Made by a program: the position numbers and the translations under genes. From positions 66,991,936 through 67,055,935 of the forward strand of contig OZ035960.1 of assembly GCA_964034945.1 (NCBI GenBank): DNA of 64,000 nucleotides, read 5' to 3'. The notes under the pieces are model-generated. The model saw only the letters and a program-made list of their open reading frames with translations. It ran no database searches and had not been told where the DNA came from. This stretch comes from Chrysopilus asiliformis. Taxonomy: Eukaryota > Arthropoda > Insecta > Diptera > Rhagionidae. Of this stretch, positions 42,456 to 52,955 are shown in pieces. The first letter of the stretch is position 1. Every line of letters starts with the position of its first letter.

Positions 42456-45400
42456 TAATGTCAAATAAAAGAAGCCAGCTTACTCTGTAGAACAATAATT
42501 TCATAAGATATTTTTATTGCCAATTCTATAATTCCAGCAAAGGGACACATCCGAATTTTTAATACATTATCCAAAGAAATTACTTTAGATAACAGACATT
42601 TGGAAGTTAAATCAATAAGAAATTATCCCATAAAATACTATCAAAATACTACATAAAAAATTATAGACTCCCTCAATTTCAACATCAAGAGATTAAGTAA
42701 ACGATCTAATAAATCAGAAAATCATAGAACCTTTTGTAAGTCCATACAACTCTCCATTACTTATCGTAATTTTACATACGAGTTTGAACCAACCTAACAA
42801 ATAAAGAAATATGCACTTTAAATCGAGTTTTTAAAACAAGAAAAATATGAAAATACAGAATTTTTCGGATGCTTAGTTTTTCCGGTTATTGAATGTGATT
42901 TACCTCTTGATAAAATGCAGTTCCATGCTAACTTTCAAGTTTCTACCACGGAATTTTGGGTAACTTTATTTTAAGGTTTCCCATGACATACCCCAACGCA
43001 GCAACGAAGGGTTAAATTTCTTAAAAACTCGTTGAGCTGCAGTAATGAAATTTCACACACATGTTTTGTCATTCAATAGCTCAATCTTATTCACTTTTAG
43101 AAGTGGCCAAAAAGGCTACGTTCTAATCCTACGTTTTAGCCAAAATGGCGGCTGTTAAATAATTTGTTGTAAATTTTTTTGGATTTTTTTTCAGATTTTT
43201 TTTTTCAAATTTTTTATGTTGTAATTTCTACCACAGAATAACAGAAAGGAATCGAGGAACAAATATTTTTGATGTGCGAAGAACTTTCCGAGCCTTATCT
43301 AGCTATCTCAATTCCCTTGTAAGCACACGAATTGCTTTTGTATGTGCCCAGAAATGGTGGATGAAATTCCAGGGGGTTGCCAGAATTAAAATATTGGATG
43401 TGTTGATGCACATAATTTTATTCCGCTAAAATCACAAAATGGAAATTCGCGGAAATTTAATTTAATTCATATCCCTAATAACAATTAGTATGTATGAATT
43501 AATTACGTTGATTTTTTGAAAGAAGCGTTAATGCTCGTCGCTCAGATTCTAGTAAAAACTTTTTTTTATTAAAAAGTTAATGTAATCGACATTACTCCAA
43601 TACCCTATTCTGAGACTAAACTTTTAGATCCGCGAAATAAAGAAAAAAATAACAAGAAAGGCAAATTACAAATATACCATACCACAAAAACAAACCAAAT
43701 TGAACAATACATTTCAGTTGTTTATGTCAATGGAATAGAAATTTTGAAACCTAATACATGTCATTAAATATATAGTACATAAATAGTGCATACACATCAT
43801 ATTTTAGATGTGGTTTTCCACACCACCTTCAGCAAAACCTAGACCACCTTGTAACCAAATTGATTTCCTGCGACAAATAATTCCTTGAGAACTTAAAACC
43901 CTTACAAATCCAAAAGATGAAATTCAAAGTTCAGAAATTTATTGAAATTCAAATCTACGCGCCTTTTGTAATTTTTGAATCACGAAACGACGAAACCTTG
44001 AATCAGGTAATACCAAACGTCAAACCGAACAAAAAAAAACAAATCGAAATAAATGTCGGAAACGTTTTGGATTTATGCCGATTTATTGTGTAAAATCGAG
44101 CATGTTGTTATGTGTTTAGCGGCGGATAACGTAATTCTTTAAAAAAAAAATTATTTCGTCGGAATTACGAGAAAATTTTAGTGTTTCCTAAATTTTCCCC
44201 CTTTTTTGTGTCTAATCGAAAAAGTTTACCTTTCTGGTGCTTTCGGTACCCTAAAAAACGTTCTGTCGGGATTTTTTAAGCTGTCCGCGGAACATTGCTT
44301 GACGAGGCATTTTAAAAATTCCAATTTTGGCATAATAAATAGTTGTTCCAAACTTTCTCGGAGACATTGAACTAAAAATGTAAACAAACCGACGTCTTTT
44401 TGTTTACAAGTGATATGCGTTTGTGTGCAAAGAAGAAAAAATGCAAACAGGGTTGCGATGCAAATAGTTTTTGGTTGATTTTCAATTTTGGCAGAAAATG
44501 AGTTTCTTGGAATGGATAAAACCAAAACTCTATCGAATTGTCACTTTATCCATCCGGCATACCGTTTTATGTTCTAAAAAGTGTTTTGTGTGAGGAGAAG
44601 TTAGATTTTTTCGATTGCTGGAATGATGAAAAAAATTCCGTATCAAACCCTGCAAAACAAATTTCGCATGTTATATTTTTTATCTCTTTTGCGTGTTCTG
44701 TTTGAATATGAAGGACAGAAAAGGAATTCCGGAAAATTCGAAAATTTAAAGGGAGTCGAAGATATTTTTTTCTATTGCCGATTGTTTTCTCTACCGTGTG
44801 ACATTGAAATTCTCGATTCTTTCCCTTCTGTTATTCTGTGTTTCTACCAGCTGTCTTTTTGTGTACAAAAAAAAGTCCTTTATCAGGTTCTTTGATCTTC
44901 TATTCATTTCTGACAAATTTGTGACAAAATTTAATGCTTGAAAGCCGTCTAAAAACTACCCTGTAATTCGAGCTGTTAAATAATCAAATACTGCATCGAA
45001 AATCTTACTCATTTAAGCAAAAAAATAAATGTAAAAAAATGCGCTTACTTGCAAAATATGGAAAAATATGCACTTTAGTGCAAAATACGAGAAATATGCA
45101 TAATAAAAATGATGCTATTTTTCATAAATCTCATGAATCAAATGGTTTTGGTCAAATGTGTAAAACAAGCAAACAGAAAAATATGATTTTGCATAAATGA
45201 ACTTCGGGTCTTTAGTAACTAATTACACTTACAAAAAATTTCAATTTTCTGGCAGGATGGATTATTTTCATTCACTATTCGTAAAAATAAATTAATAAAA
45301 TGAGAGTAAAAGTAAAAAATCAAAAAGTAGAAACTTTATTTGAAATCAAAATTTTGTACTCCACTGTGTTCATTTGACCCCAACTTGCCACTAAGAACGT

Positions 45401-45783
45401 GAGTGCGCCACTTCATCACTTTTGTTTTTAAATGCAATAAGAATCCAAAAAATTCCGATTAGTGGCAATTTAGCACACATAGGATTAACATCACTAGTAT
45501 AAAGTATTATGTTTATGAAAAAATTCAATCTCTTTATTTTTCCTAAAACACATTGCCCGAGTATTCCTCAGTCGATCCTAACAATTTTACAGGAATGTAT
45601 TTTTGTCAAATGGTAAAATTTAGTATTTTACCGTATTTAGGATTTTTTTTGTATTGTGTAAACTGATAATTTATTGTGTGGTCTTCGTAGGTTTAATAAT
45701 AGTACGCAGGGACTTATGTTTAGTATAAGAGAGTCATGTGCTGTTCACATCTTATTTTTTTAATGGTATCATTTTCCTTATAG
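42456..45783. other. 3.3 kb unannotated, possibly RanGAP intron
   Basis: It lies directly upstream of the RanGAP exons. Leucine-rich-repeat exons expected upstream were not recognised. The longest frames (44226-44525 minus, 44623-44895 plus) have no known domain. Poly-T and A-rich patches are common. Confidence 0.4.
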
Positions 45784-46562
45784 GCAATTAATCTTGGATA
45801 TAATGAAATAGGCGCCAATGGTGGGCTATCGATTATTAACGCTTTGCAAAACAAATCTAAATTGAGAACTATAGTATTTGGTGGCAATCATTTTGGAACG
45901 GACGGGCGAGAACGAATCAAAGAATTACTAAATCAGTATAATTTGTTTGATAAATTAAATAGTTTATCGGAGGATGAAATATCAGATGACGAAGAAATTG
46001 AAGTAGAAGAAAATGATGAACACGAAGAAGGTGACGGAGAAGAAGACACGGAAGAAAGCGAAGAAGAAACAGATGCTGACAATTACACTTTAGAAAGTGA
46101 GGACGAAGACACTGGTAATCGGAACTATATTACAACTCTCACTGAAAAGGTATTATAATTATGAATTCAACAAATGAAAATAACCAAATAACATTTTTAG
46201 AGTTTGGAAACATCTTTAAATGATTCCCACGATCGCTTTACCAACAGTTACGAATATTTGTTTTCTAATGTCATTGAAACGTTTTGCAATACTCCAAATC
46301 CTTCCATTCGCATGTTTATTGATATACAGGAGACTTATGGCTTGGATTCTATAAAAAATCATTTTAAAGTGCTCAGCGCAGTTTCATATTTTTCATATAT
46401 TAATTTTTATAATTTTAGGATCACGTGGAAGACGATTACATGATTTGTATTGTGTTTACAATCCTTAAATGTTCAGCTTTATCTGAAGAATCAGTAGACG
46501 CACTCGATCTAGTACGTGATCTCTATATAGAAGTATTTAAATATGCGCAACAAACAAATCAG
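45784..46562 (+). CDS. RanGAP: Ran GTPase-activating protein, 3' exons (host gene, partial)
   Basis: RanGAP stimulates GTP hydrolysis by Ran in the cytosol and drives nuclear transport. Exons 45784-46149, 46201-46368 and 46419-46562 are all phase 0 with GT-AG introns of 51 and 50 bp. The first encodes the last leucine-rich repeats ('AINLGYNEIGANGGLSII', 'LRTIVFGGNHFGTDGRERIK') then the acidic stretch ('DDEEIEVEENDEHEEGDGEE') that follows the LRR domain in RanGAP. The others encode the start of the C-terminal helical domain ('FCNTPNPSIRMFI', 'ILKCSALSEESVDAL'). The final exon was not found. Upstream exons are outside or unrecognised. No damage is seen in these exons. Confidence 0.85.
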
Positions 46563-46634
46563 GTACATTTATCACGGTTGCACTAGGAATTCAATTAGGC
46601 TCGAGAAAAAATTAGTATGTGTATATAACCTTTC

Positions 46635-47028
46635 AAAACTACTGCTTTTAGGGGTTTACCAATGGGGGTCTTAGTTGTTGTACTCATTTACCGTGGGAAA
46701 ATTCTCTTATTCTCCCCCCTATGAGGATCGCTTAGAGCTTATTAATTTGGTTTCTCTAAAAGTTCGCCGAACTAATTCCAAAATTAAATTTACTTTTAAA
46801 ATTTTAAGCGGAATAAGTGACTCGGTTCCACTATTAAGCCAACTAATTATAAATGCAAATTATAGAACTAAAAGAACTTACAGATTTTTAAAAGTCCCAT
46901 CACACTTGACAAATTATGAATATAATGAGCCTCTTTCTTCGATGGCTCGAACTTTTCATTTGATTGTATTGATAAATATAAAACAAAAAAAAATTAATGA
47001 AGCAAATTTTTCGGTCGCGCTAGACTGA
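46635..47028 (+). pseudogene. 3' end of a CR1/Jockey-type non-LTR ORF2
   Basis: About 110 residues match the C-terminal tail shared by CR1 and Jockey elements: 'PPYEDRLELINLVSLKVRRT', 'FTFKILSGISDSVPLL', 'HLTNYEYNEPLSSMAR'. A one-base shift separates 'LPWENSLILPP' from the rest. The end of the frame runs into a long hairpin. The fragment sits just after the last seen RanGAP exon. Confidence 0.7.
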
Positions 47029-47088
47029 TATTAAAAGTCTAGCCCAACTGAAAAATTTGGTTCATTAATATTTTTTTGTTTTGTATTT
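46974..47088. repeat. 53-bp imperfect hairpin
   Basis: Arms 46974-47026 and 47036-47088 pair over 53 bases with about seven mismatches (some G-T wobble), with a 9-base loop. The arms include CAAATTTTTC and GCTAGACT / AGTCTAGC. It could be a small MITE or a fold-back; a pre-miRNA-like transcript is possible but unsupported. Confidence 0.7.
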
Positions 47089-47169
47089 ATTCTTTGTTAT
47101 TATTTATTGTTGTAAATATAAATTTAATATTTTTTTATTGTGATAATTTTTTTCCATGTCTTCTATATA

Positions 47170-47416
47170 TCCCTTTCAGACCCCCTGAATACGATTGTGT
47201 TAGGTGACGTAATACGTTTATATTTCGGCTCAGACTCAAAATTTCGCTCAACATCCCAAAAGCAGTGATCGTGTTACCTCTTGTCGAGAGCTTCGATCCC
47301 TTTCAGATCCAAAAATTTTTTTTTTGATTTTTTTTTTGTTATTCTGGTATTGAAATATAATAATATAGCAATTTTTGTAGCAATCGGAAGAAAAAAAATT
47401 TTGGGTCTGAAAGGGA
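47170..47416. mobile_element. 247-bp MITE with TCCCTTTCAGACCC ends
   Basis: Perfect inverted ends TCCCTTTCAGACCC at 47170-47183 and their complement at 47403-47416, flanked by TATA on both sides. A related internal phrase ATCCCTTTCAGATCC sits at about 47299. Family not identified. Confidence 0.65.
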
Positions 47417-47439
47417 TATATAAAAATGGATGTTTGTCT

Positions 47440-48187
47440 GTTTGTTAGGCTTGCAGGGCTGGACACTCACAGAGTAAGTGTTTCACGGTCTCCGGCTCCT
47501 CCTCGTCACCACAGATGCGTCTTCTGGCCATAGCGCCGAGGGGACAGTGACCCGTGATTAAGCCTGTGAGTAGCCTTACGGAGGTCCTGCTTAGTCTAAG
47601 AAGGGTGTCGGTTCTATATCTATTAAATCTTGGCCAGAACGACCTCGTAATTACACAGTCGCTCATATATTGCCAACAGATATTCATGTTGTTCACCCCT
47701 TTCCTATCTATTATGCTTTTTGCGCACTCGATCGGCATTTCTACCGATCGGTCCGCGCTCTCCATAGTCATTTCGGTTCCTAATTTTGCCAGCTCGTCGA
47801 CTCTTTGCCATATATGTTGCTGTGCCCGGGGACCCAGCATAGTCTAGCGGCGTGTAAGAGGTCAAGTTGATTAAGTGCTCTGCGGCAATTAGGCACGGTC
47901 TTTGACTTGATCGACGACGAATCGAGTGCCTTGATTGCTGCCTGATTGTCGACGTAGATTGTAACCCTTGTTCTGGGTAGTTCTCTCGTCATTATCAAGC
48001 TAGCAGCTGCACTTATGGCATATACTTCAGCTTGAAATACACTGCTCTCGTCAGACAGTTTGTAGCTCTTTTGGAGGTCAAGGTTATCCGAGAAAACTCC
48101 CGCCCCCGTACCTTCTTCAGTTTTGCATCCATCAGTGTAAACCGAGACTTCTTGCTCGTCTATGCCACTGAAATTAGTTGCCGATGA
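47440..48187 (-). pseudogene. RNase H and C-terminal part of an I/LOA-type non-LTR ORF2
   Basis: Read on the minus strand, 'VSVYTDGCKTEEGTGAGVFS', 'SVFQAEVYAISAAASL', 'VTIYVDNQAAIKAL' and 'CWVPGHSNIYG' give the D-E-D-H residues of an RNase H. Then come 'VDELAKLGTEM', 'SVRLLTGLITGHCPLGAMA' and a CCHC-like 'CGDEEEPETVKHLLCECPAL'. One base is lost or gained near 47800 between the two halves. Only elements of the I group carry RNase H, so this may belong to the same family as 1020-12906, where this part is missing. Confidence 0.82.
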
Positions 48188-48482
48188 AATAAATGATATG
48201 AAATTAAAGAAATCTCACTGGATATATTTTTTTTAAATCCAAGAACGAAATGCGTACTTTGCTTACTTTAACCCCAATGGTGTGGTAAAAGTGAACAAGG
48301 GCAATTTTTTGGTGGGGCAAGAATAAGCTCAACGAAAATTCATTGAAACTCTAATATTAATCAAGTTAAAATATTTTTTTTATCAAAAAACATAAAACAT
48401 TTGTTCTTCATAAAACATAAAATCGAAAAAAAATCAAAAACAATTCATTGAAGTTTGTTAAAAATAAATTTCAGGTGGGTAT

Positions 48483-50542
48483 TTATCGCATGTTGTATTC
48501 CGCAAAATCTACGTCGAATCTATAATATCCTTTAGTGCGCGAAGTTCCTGGAATACTGTTAGGCTCCGACAACTGTGAAATAATATCCCTTCTGGATATT
48601 GAAGATATATCATCGATAAATGGGAAAACATAATACTGATTATGTTTCCTTAGAAATTTGACATCAAAATCAGTTGTTCCAAAAGCATTTTGAATTTGAC
48701 CGATGAAAAACACGTCTTTTCCTTTCTTTGGGTTGAATCTTACAAGCACAAAGTCTGCTTTGTTAAGAACATCTTGATCTACTAAAAGTTTTGGATGGTT
48801 TGCATCTTTCTGAGATATAATAGAGCAATGGTCAGAACCGGGTAATTCTTCAAGAGACGTTTGTGATTCAGAAGTATATTGAGGCTATAAAAAAATAACA
48901 TAGATAAATTATTAATTTAAAAAATAGTGTTATGAAATTACTTGTTCAAACTTTTTAGTTTCAGCACGCTTTTTTTTATTAATCTCTTTTCCTTTTTTTG
49001 CCTGAAGAAAGGAAAGGATTCGATTCCTTTCTGGTGAATCAGTAAAAATACGGGACTTTCCTTTTTCATGGCGATTTGATGTTGTTTTTCGAGGAGCAGC
49101 TTTTGGTAAAGGTTTTATCTGCTCTGGAGTAATTGAAACAGCTTGTCGGGAAGTTGACGGTATTGAAGACATCAATTGGGCTTTTTCAATGTCTTCAATA
49201 CACTCATACGGTCGATCTGATACAAATGCCGCTGCAAAATCATCGTCTGTGAAAGCCAGTCTATTAATTGGCCAAATTCCAGGCGTTTTGAACGATGAGG
49301 TTATATTTCGTATCGTAAAAGCACTTTCATAGGCGCGCTTTGCAAGCTGTGGTATGTCATATATGTTTATTACTTTCCCTGGATGGCTTAGCATAAAATC
49401 ATTGAAAGCTACTTTCAGAGCATTTTTAAATGGTCCAAAAACACCTATGTCCAGCGGCTGGAATTTGTGCGAACAATGGGGAGGAAATGTCAGGAGCACT
49501 ATACCAGAGTTTCTTGCGAATTCTATTGCCGCCAAGGAACAATGGCTATTATGGTTATCCAATAGTAACAGAATGCGGTTTTCCTTGGTACAGTTTGTGT
49601 GAAATTGGATATGTTGCAAAACTTGTGGGAAAAGTTCAGCTGTCATCCATCCTGATTTAGAAGGCAGTCCTAAGCTTCCAATCGGGGCTTCATGCAAAAA
49701 ATGGTCCTTGTAGCGAACTCGAGGGAATATGAAGACCGGGGGAAGGGAATTTCCTGCGGCACTTATAATTCCAGTGAATGTCACTAATTCTCCTCGTTCT
49801 GCAGAAACTATTTGACCCACTTGCCGTTTTGATTTATCTGCAATAACCTAAAGATAAAATAATTAAATCAAGTCTGTTAAGTAGAAAATTTCAGCATTAA
49901 CCTTTAGAGCTTGAATTACAGTATTTACACCAGTTTCGTCTAAATTAAATACTTTGGAAGCGGCGAACTTAAATCGTGCCACAACTTTAACATAGTTATT
50001 GAAAAATTCCTTAACTGGCTAGAGCTACTGCTTTTAATGAAACGAATAAAAGCAGTAGCTCTAGCCAAACTAGTATTTTCCGGCTTTCTTAAGCTTAGTT
50101 CAGGATGTCGTTTCATATATCCATACATCCAGTCCTTTCCAGCAGCTTCATTTGTGTTCCAACCAGCAGGATAAGCTTTTCCTAGTTTTTGAGCGTACTG
50201 ATACGCTAAAGCTTTAGTTTGCCTGTAAGTCAGGCCGTAATTTATCCGAGAAGAACGTAAAAGGTACTTTTTTAACTCTTCTTCTTCACCATTTGAAAAA
50301 ATCTGTCTGTGCTTATATTTCAACTGACTCATGCAAGTAATTTCATCTTCACTGTCATTTCCAGAATCCGCTTCATGTATTCTTGGATTTTTAACTCTCT
50401 TAAATAATGTGTTATGGCTTATCCCGTACTCTGCAGCAGTGCCTCTAATAGATTTTTTTCTTTTTAACACATCATTTACTGCAGCGACCATAGAATTTTC
50501 ATCAACTTGGCTAACTTTTTTCCTTTTATAATTCCTAACCAT
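48483..50542 (-). pseudogene. pogo/Tigger-like transposase, three exons, broken
   Basis: Exon 1 (50542-49902) begins with a helix-turn-helix of pipsqueak type ('SIRGTAAEYGISHNTLFKRV') and a CENP-B-like domain ('YRQTKALAYQYAQKLG', 'GKDWMYGYMKRHPELSLRKP'), then 'VFNLDETGVNTV'. Exon 2 (49847-48942) has the DDE core 'ILLLLDNHNSHCSLAA' and 'FPPHCSHKFQPLDIGVFGPF'. Exon 3 (48884-48483) is a hydrophilic tail. Introns 49848-49901 (54 bp) and 48885-48941 (57 bp) have GT-AG ends. Exon 1 loses frame at about 50010-50067, where a 21-bp inverted repeat has replaced part of the CENP-B domain. Confidence 0.85.
50016..50067. repeat. Perfect 21-bp inverted repeat inside pogo exon 1
   Basis: TGGCTAGAGCTACTGCTTTT(A) at 50016-50036 and its exact complement at 50047-50067, with a 10-base loop. 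The right arm codes for the normal 'LARATAF' of the domain, so the left arm is the extra copy. Confidence 0.9.
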
Positions 50543-50764
50543 TCTGAAACGTTTCACCGATATATTGTAATTAAAAAGTAAAAATTAAAGTGTGAATTTG
50601 TTTTTTCTTTGCAACAATTATCTATATTGAAATCATATGGGGTCAAAGTAAGCATGCTTAATGTAACCCCATGTCATCTGCTTCAAGTGACCCCATCCAG
50701 GTTTTTTTGGTTAAAGTAAAAAATAAAATAACCAAGAAAACAATGGTCCAAAATTTAATATATA

Positions 50765-50861
50765 CACTCATACCTCGCTATACGGCCGCTCTTTATACGG
50801 CTTTTCGCTTTACGGCCAACTTTCCCGGAACGTATCTAGGCCGTAAAGCGAGGTATGAGTG
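50765..50861. mobile_element. 97-bp Tigger/mariner-like MITE
   Basis: Inverted ends CACTCATACCTCGCT(A/T)TACGGCC of 23 bp with one mismatch, flanked by TA. Two further CTTTATACGG/GCTTTACGGCC repeats lie inside. The 'CATACCTCGCTATACGG' form recalls Tigger termini. Confidence 0.82.
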
Positions 50862-51039
50862 TATTTTAAATGTAAGAATCCCCACAATGTTAATAAAAAA
50901 CAACATTACTTACGTTCTTTGATTTTACCAAAATTACAACCTTTTTTATGAAAACTGAAAAAATTTACTTTGGGTCACCAAACACAACTTTCCTCGTCAA
51001 AATATCCGGCAAGAATGAATATTGAAATAAAATTTCACT

Positions 51040-51478
51040 TAACATGTGGATAGCATTATAGGGTTTCTGGGGTCGGTGATCACAAATCCGGTGTTGAAAT
51101 TTCAAAATTCGAAACATAAGATCCTGTAAGGATAACGCAAATATCCTTTTTCCAATTTTTCCCCGGAAAAATTGGCATTGTGAGGTTTCCGGGGTCCCTG
51201 ATCGCGAATCTGGTGTTAGATTTTTAAAACTCTAAACGGAAGGTCCTGTTAGCACAACGCAAATGTCCTTTTTTCCAATTTTTCTTGCAAAAACTGGCTT
51301 TTTGGGTTTTCAGGGTTGCTTATAACTCTGGTGTTGGAATTTCAAAATTCGAAACAAAGGTCCTGTAAGGATAACATTTTTTTCTTAAAAGTTCTTCAGT
51401 TATTTATGGTTTTTTGTCATTCTAAATTTTATACAAAAAACTTTAAACTGGCAACGAAGAGTCTGCTAGTATGTACAG
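51040..51478 (+). mobile_element. Helitron 3' remnant with minisatellite units
   Basis: About three units of the roughly 118-bp repeat (GTCGGTGATCACAAATCCGG and variants) lead into the same tail as the Helitron at 39694-41811 (TTTTTTGTCATTCTAAATTTTATACAAAAAACTTT split over 51410-51445) and CTAG|T at 51474-51478. The 5' end is missing. It interrupts the Tc1 remnant to its right. Confidence 0.65.
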
Positions 51479-52071
51479 CCATGGACATAGAAATAGCACA
51501 TATTTTTTGGAAAGCATCAAGAAATTCCACCACCGTGTTTTATTGTCTTTCGCGTGTACCTAGGATTAAAAGCTTGGCCTTTTGGACAATGGACAATTGT
51601 TCTACCATCTGGTCCCATTCTATTTATCTTCATTTCATCATTCCAGAGGACTTATTTCCAAAAAGAAAAATCTTTATTCTTATGCATTCTAGCAAAATTT
51701 AAACGCTTTTTAATATTTTTGTTTTTGACAGAAGCGGTTTTTTCTTACTTATGCGCCCAAAGAACTTTGTATCATTCAATCTCCTTCTGACTAATCTGTC
51801 TGAAATATTTGAGTCAAATTCTTAAATGAACCATTTTTACACTTTCGGGCTATGAATGTGTCAATATAAGCTGTAGTATTCCGGGGCTTCGGTTTTCGAT
51901 ATTTGTTTGCAGTTAAATAAATGGAATTATTTTCTACCAAATTAATTGCGTTATACACCAATTTCCTGGAACATTGGACTATTTGGGCAATCTCATTGAC
52001 TTTTTCCCACATTTGTGCATGTGATATATTATTCTTCTTTTTTCTAAAGAACAATGCTTTCCTCTATCCAT
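51479..52071 (-). pseudogene. Tc1-like transposase remnant, N-terminal and first catalytic part
   Basis: The minus strand carries the helix-turn-helix region ('EKVNEIAQIVQCSRKLVYN', 'KPRNTTAYIDTFIARKCKNG') at 51791-52054. Then, through several stops and shifts, come 'RRRLNDTKFFGRISKKKPLL', 'MGPDGRTIVHCPKGQAFN' and 'RYTRKTIKHGG'. The order is that of Tc1 transposases. The gene is cut at its 3' side by the Helitron remnant and at its 5' side by a DINE-like copy. Clearly inactive. Confidence 0.72.
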
Positions 52072-52101
52072 TTTGGCACTATTATTTAGTCACTGTATAT
52101 T

Positions 52102-52437
52102 TATACCCGTATGGTGAAACCAAAGGGTATATTAACTTTGCCTTACCGTTTGTAACGCCAAGATCCCGTCATCACACATAAAAATGAATTACACCAGTGT
52201 GTTTAGAATGATAAAAATAATTAATTTCTGCATGTCTGTCCGTCTGTCCGTCTGTCTGTGGCGCGGATTGCGGGCGCACGGATTGAGCTAGAGACTTGAA
52301 ATTTTGCACAGATTTATTGGAAAGTTTGACTTCAAAGTGGAATTTTGGTACAACTGTTCGAATTTTGATACGAATATCACCATACGGGTCTCCAATGATT
52401 GCCAGATTGGCAATTATAGCTTTTGTTATGTTTTTAT
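52102..52437 (+). repeat. DINE-like (Helentron-type) copy, internally deleted
   Basis: It begins TATACCCGTATGGTGAAACC...GGGTATA (a hairpin) and ends AATTATAGCTTTTGTTATG. Compared with the copy at 57392-57992 it lacks the CGTTTTTCGTAAAATGCGAGG to AAATTTTAAAAATTCTTA middle. The head hairpin and CTGTCCGTCTGTCC run resemble Drosophila DINE-1-type elements. Confidence 0.7.
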
Positions 52438-52853
52438 TAAAAATTAAGACTTTTGAACCGCCGCACTCAAGTTGCATACGAACAGTAAACACTATATGCA
52501 ATCTGTGCAATTTCTGTATCCACTGAAATTAATGTCATAACGGAAAGAAAATTCACAGAAATAAAACTGAGAGTGATAACGGTAAATTTCTTTTTTAGAA
52601 TTCTACTGCATGATTTCAGGAAACAGTGCCATATACAAAATCTAAACTATTTTCATATATATTTAAAGAAACTTAGTGACGCGTCTAATTTTTAACTTTG
52701 TGCTATTTCTTTGTGCTATTTCTATGTATATATATTTATAACCATTTAATTTAAATTGTAGTAGTAGTGTGTTGATGAATTTGTAAATAAATAAATAGTG
52801 CCCACTAAAAGTTCCCTGAAACTCACCATAAGCCCACTTTAATGGTTTAGTTA
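52438..52853. other. Non-coding stretch left of the piggyBac element
   Basis: No frame or repeat end recognised. It directly precedes the TTAA that begins the next large element. Confidence 0.45.
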
Positions 52854-52955
52854 TTAACACTAGATATACCGACAATTTGACTATACCTATTTCTACCGAC
52901 ACCAGTCAAAATGACTGGTCTTAGAAAAAATGGTTAGTGGGGTTTCCAGTCTTTA

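Larger units (their letters stand above)
48261..50653 (-). mobile_element. pogo-like DNA transposon
   Basis: The element surrounds a three-exon pogo-type transposase. Candidate inverted ends GCTTACTTTAACCCCA (48261-48276) and its complement with one mismatch (50638-50653) frame the gene. Additional GGGGTNA-like motifs nearby suggest subterminal repeats. Exact borders and the TA duplication were not resolved. Confidence 0.55.

Noticed and set aside
44226..44895. Two frames of 90-99 codons upstream of RanGAP
   Set aside because: No leucine-rich repeat or other motif; cannot be supported as RanGAP exons.
46651..46730. Possible final RanGAP exon after the CTTTTAG at 46644-46650
   Set aside because: The translated sequence fits the tail of a CR1/Jockey ORF2 better than a RanGAP C-terminus.
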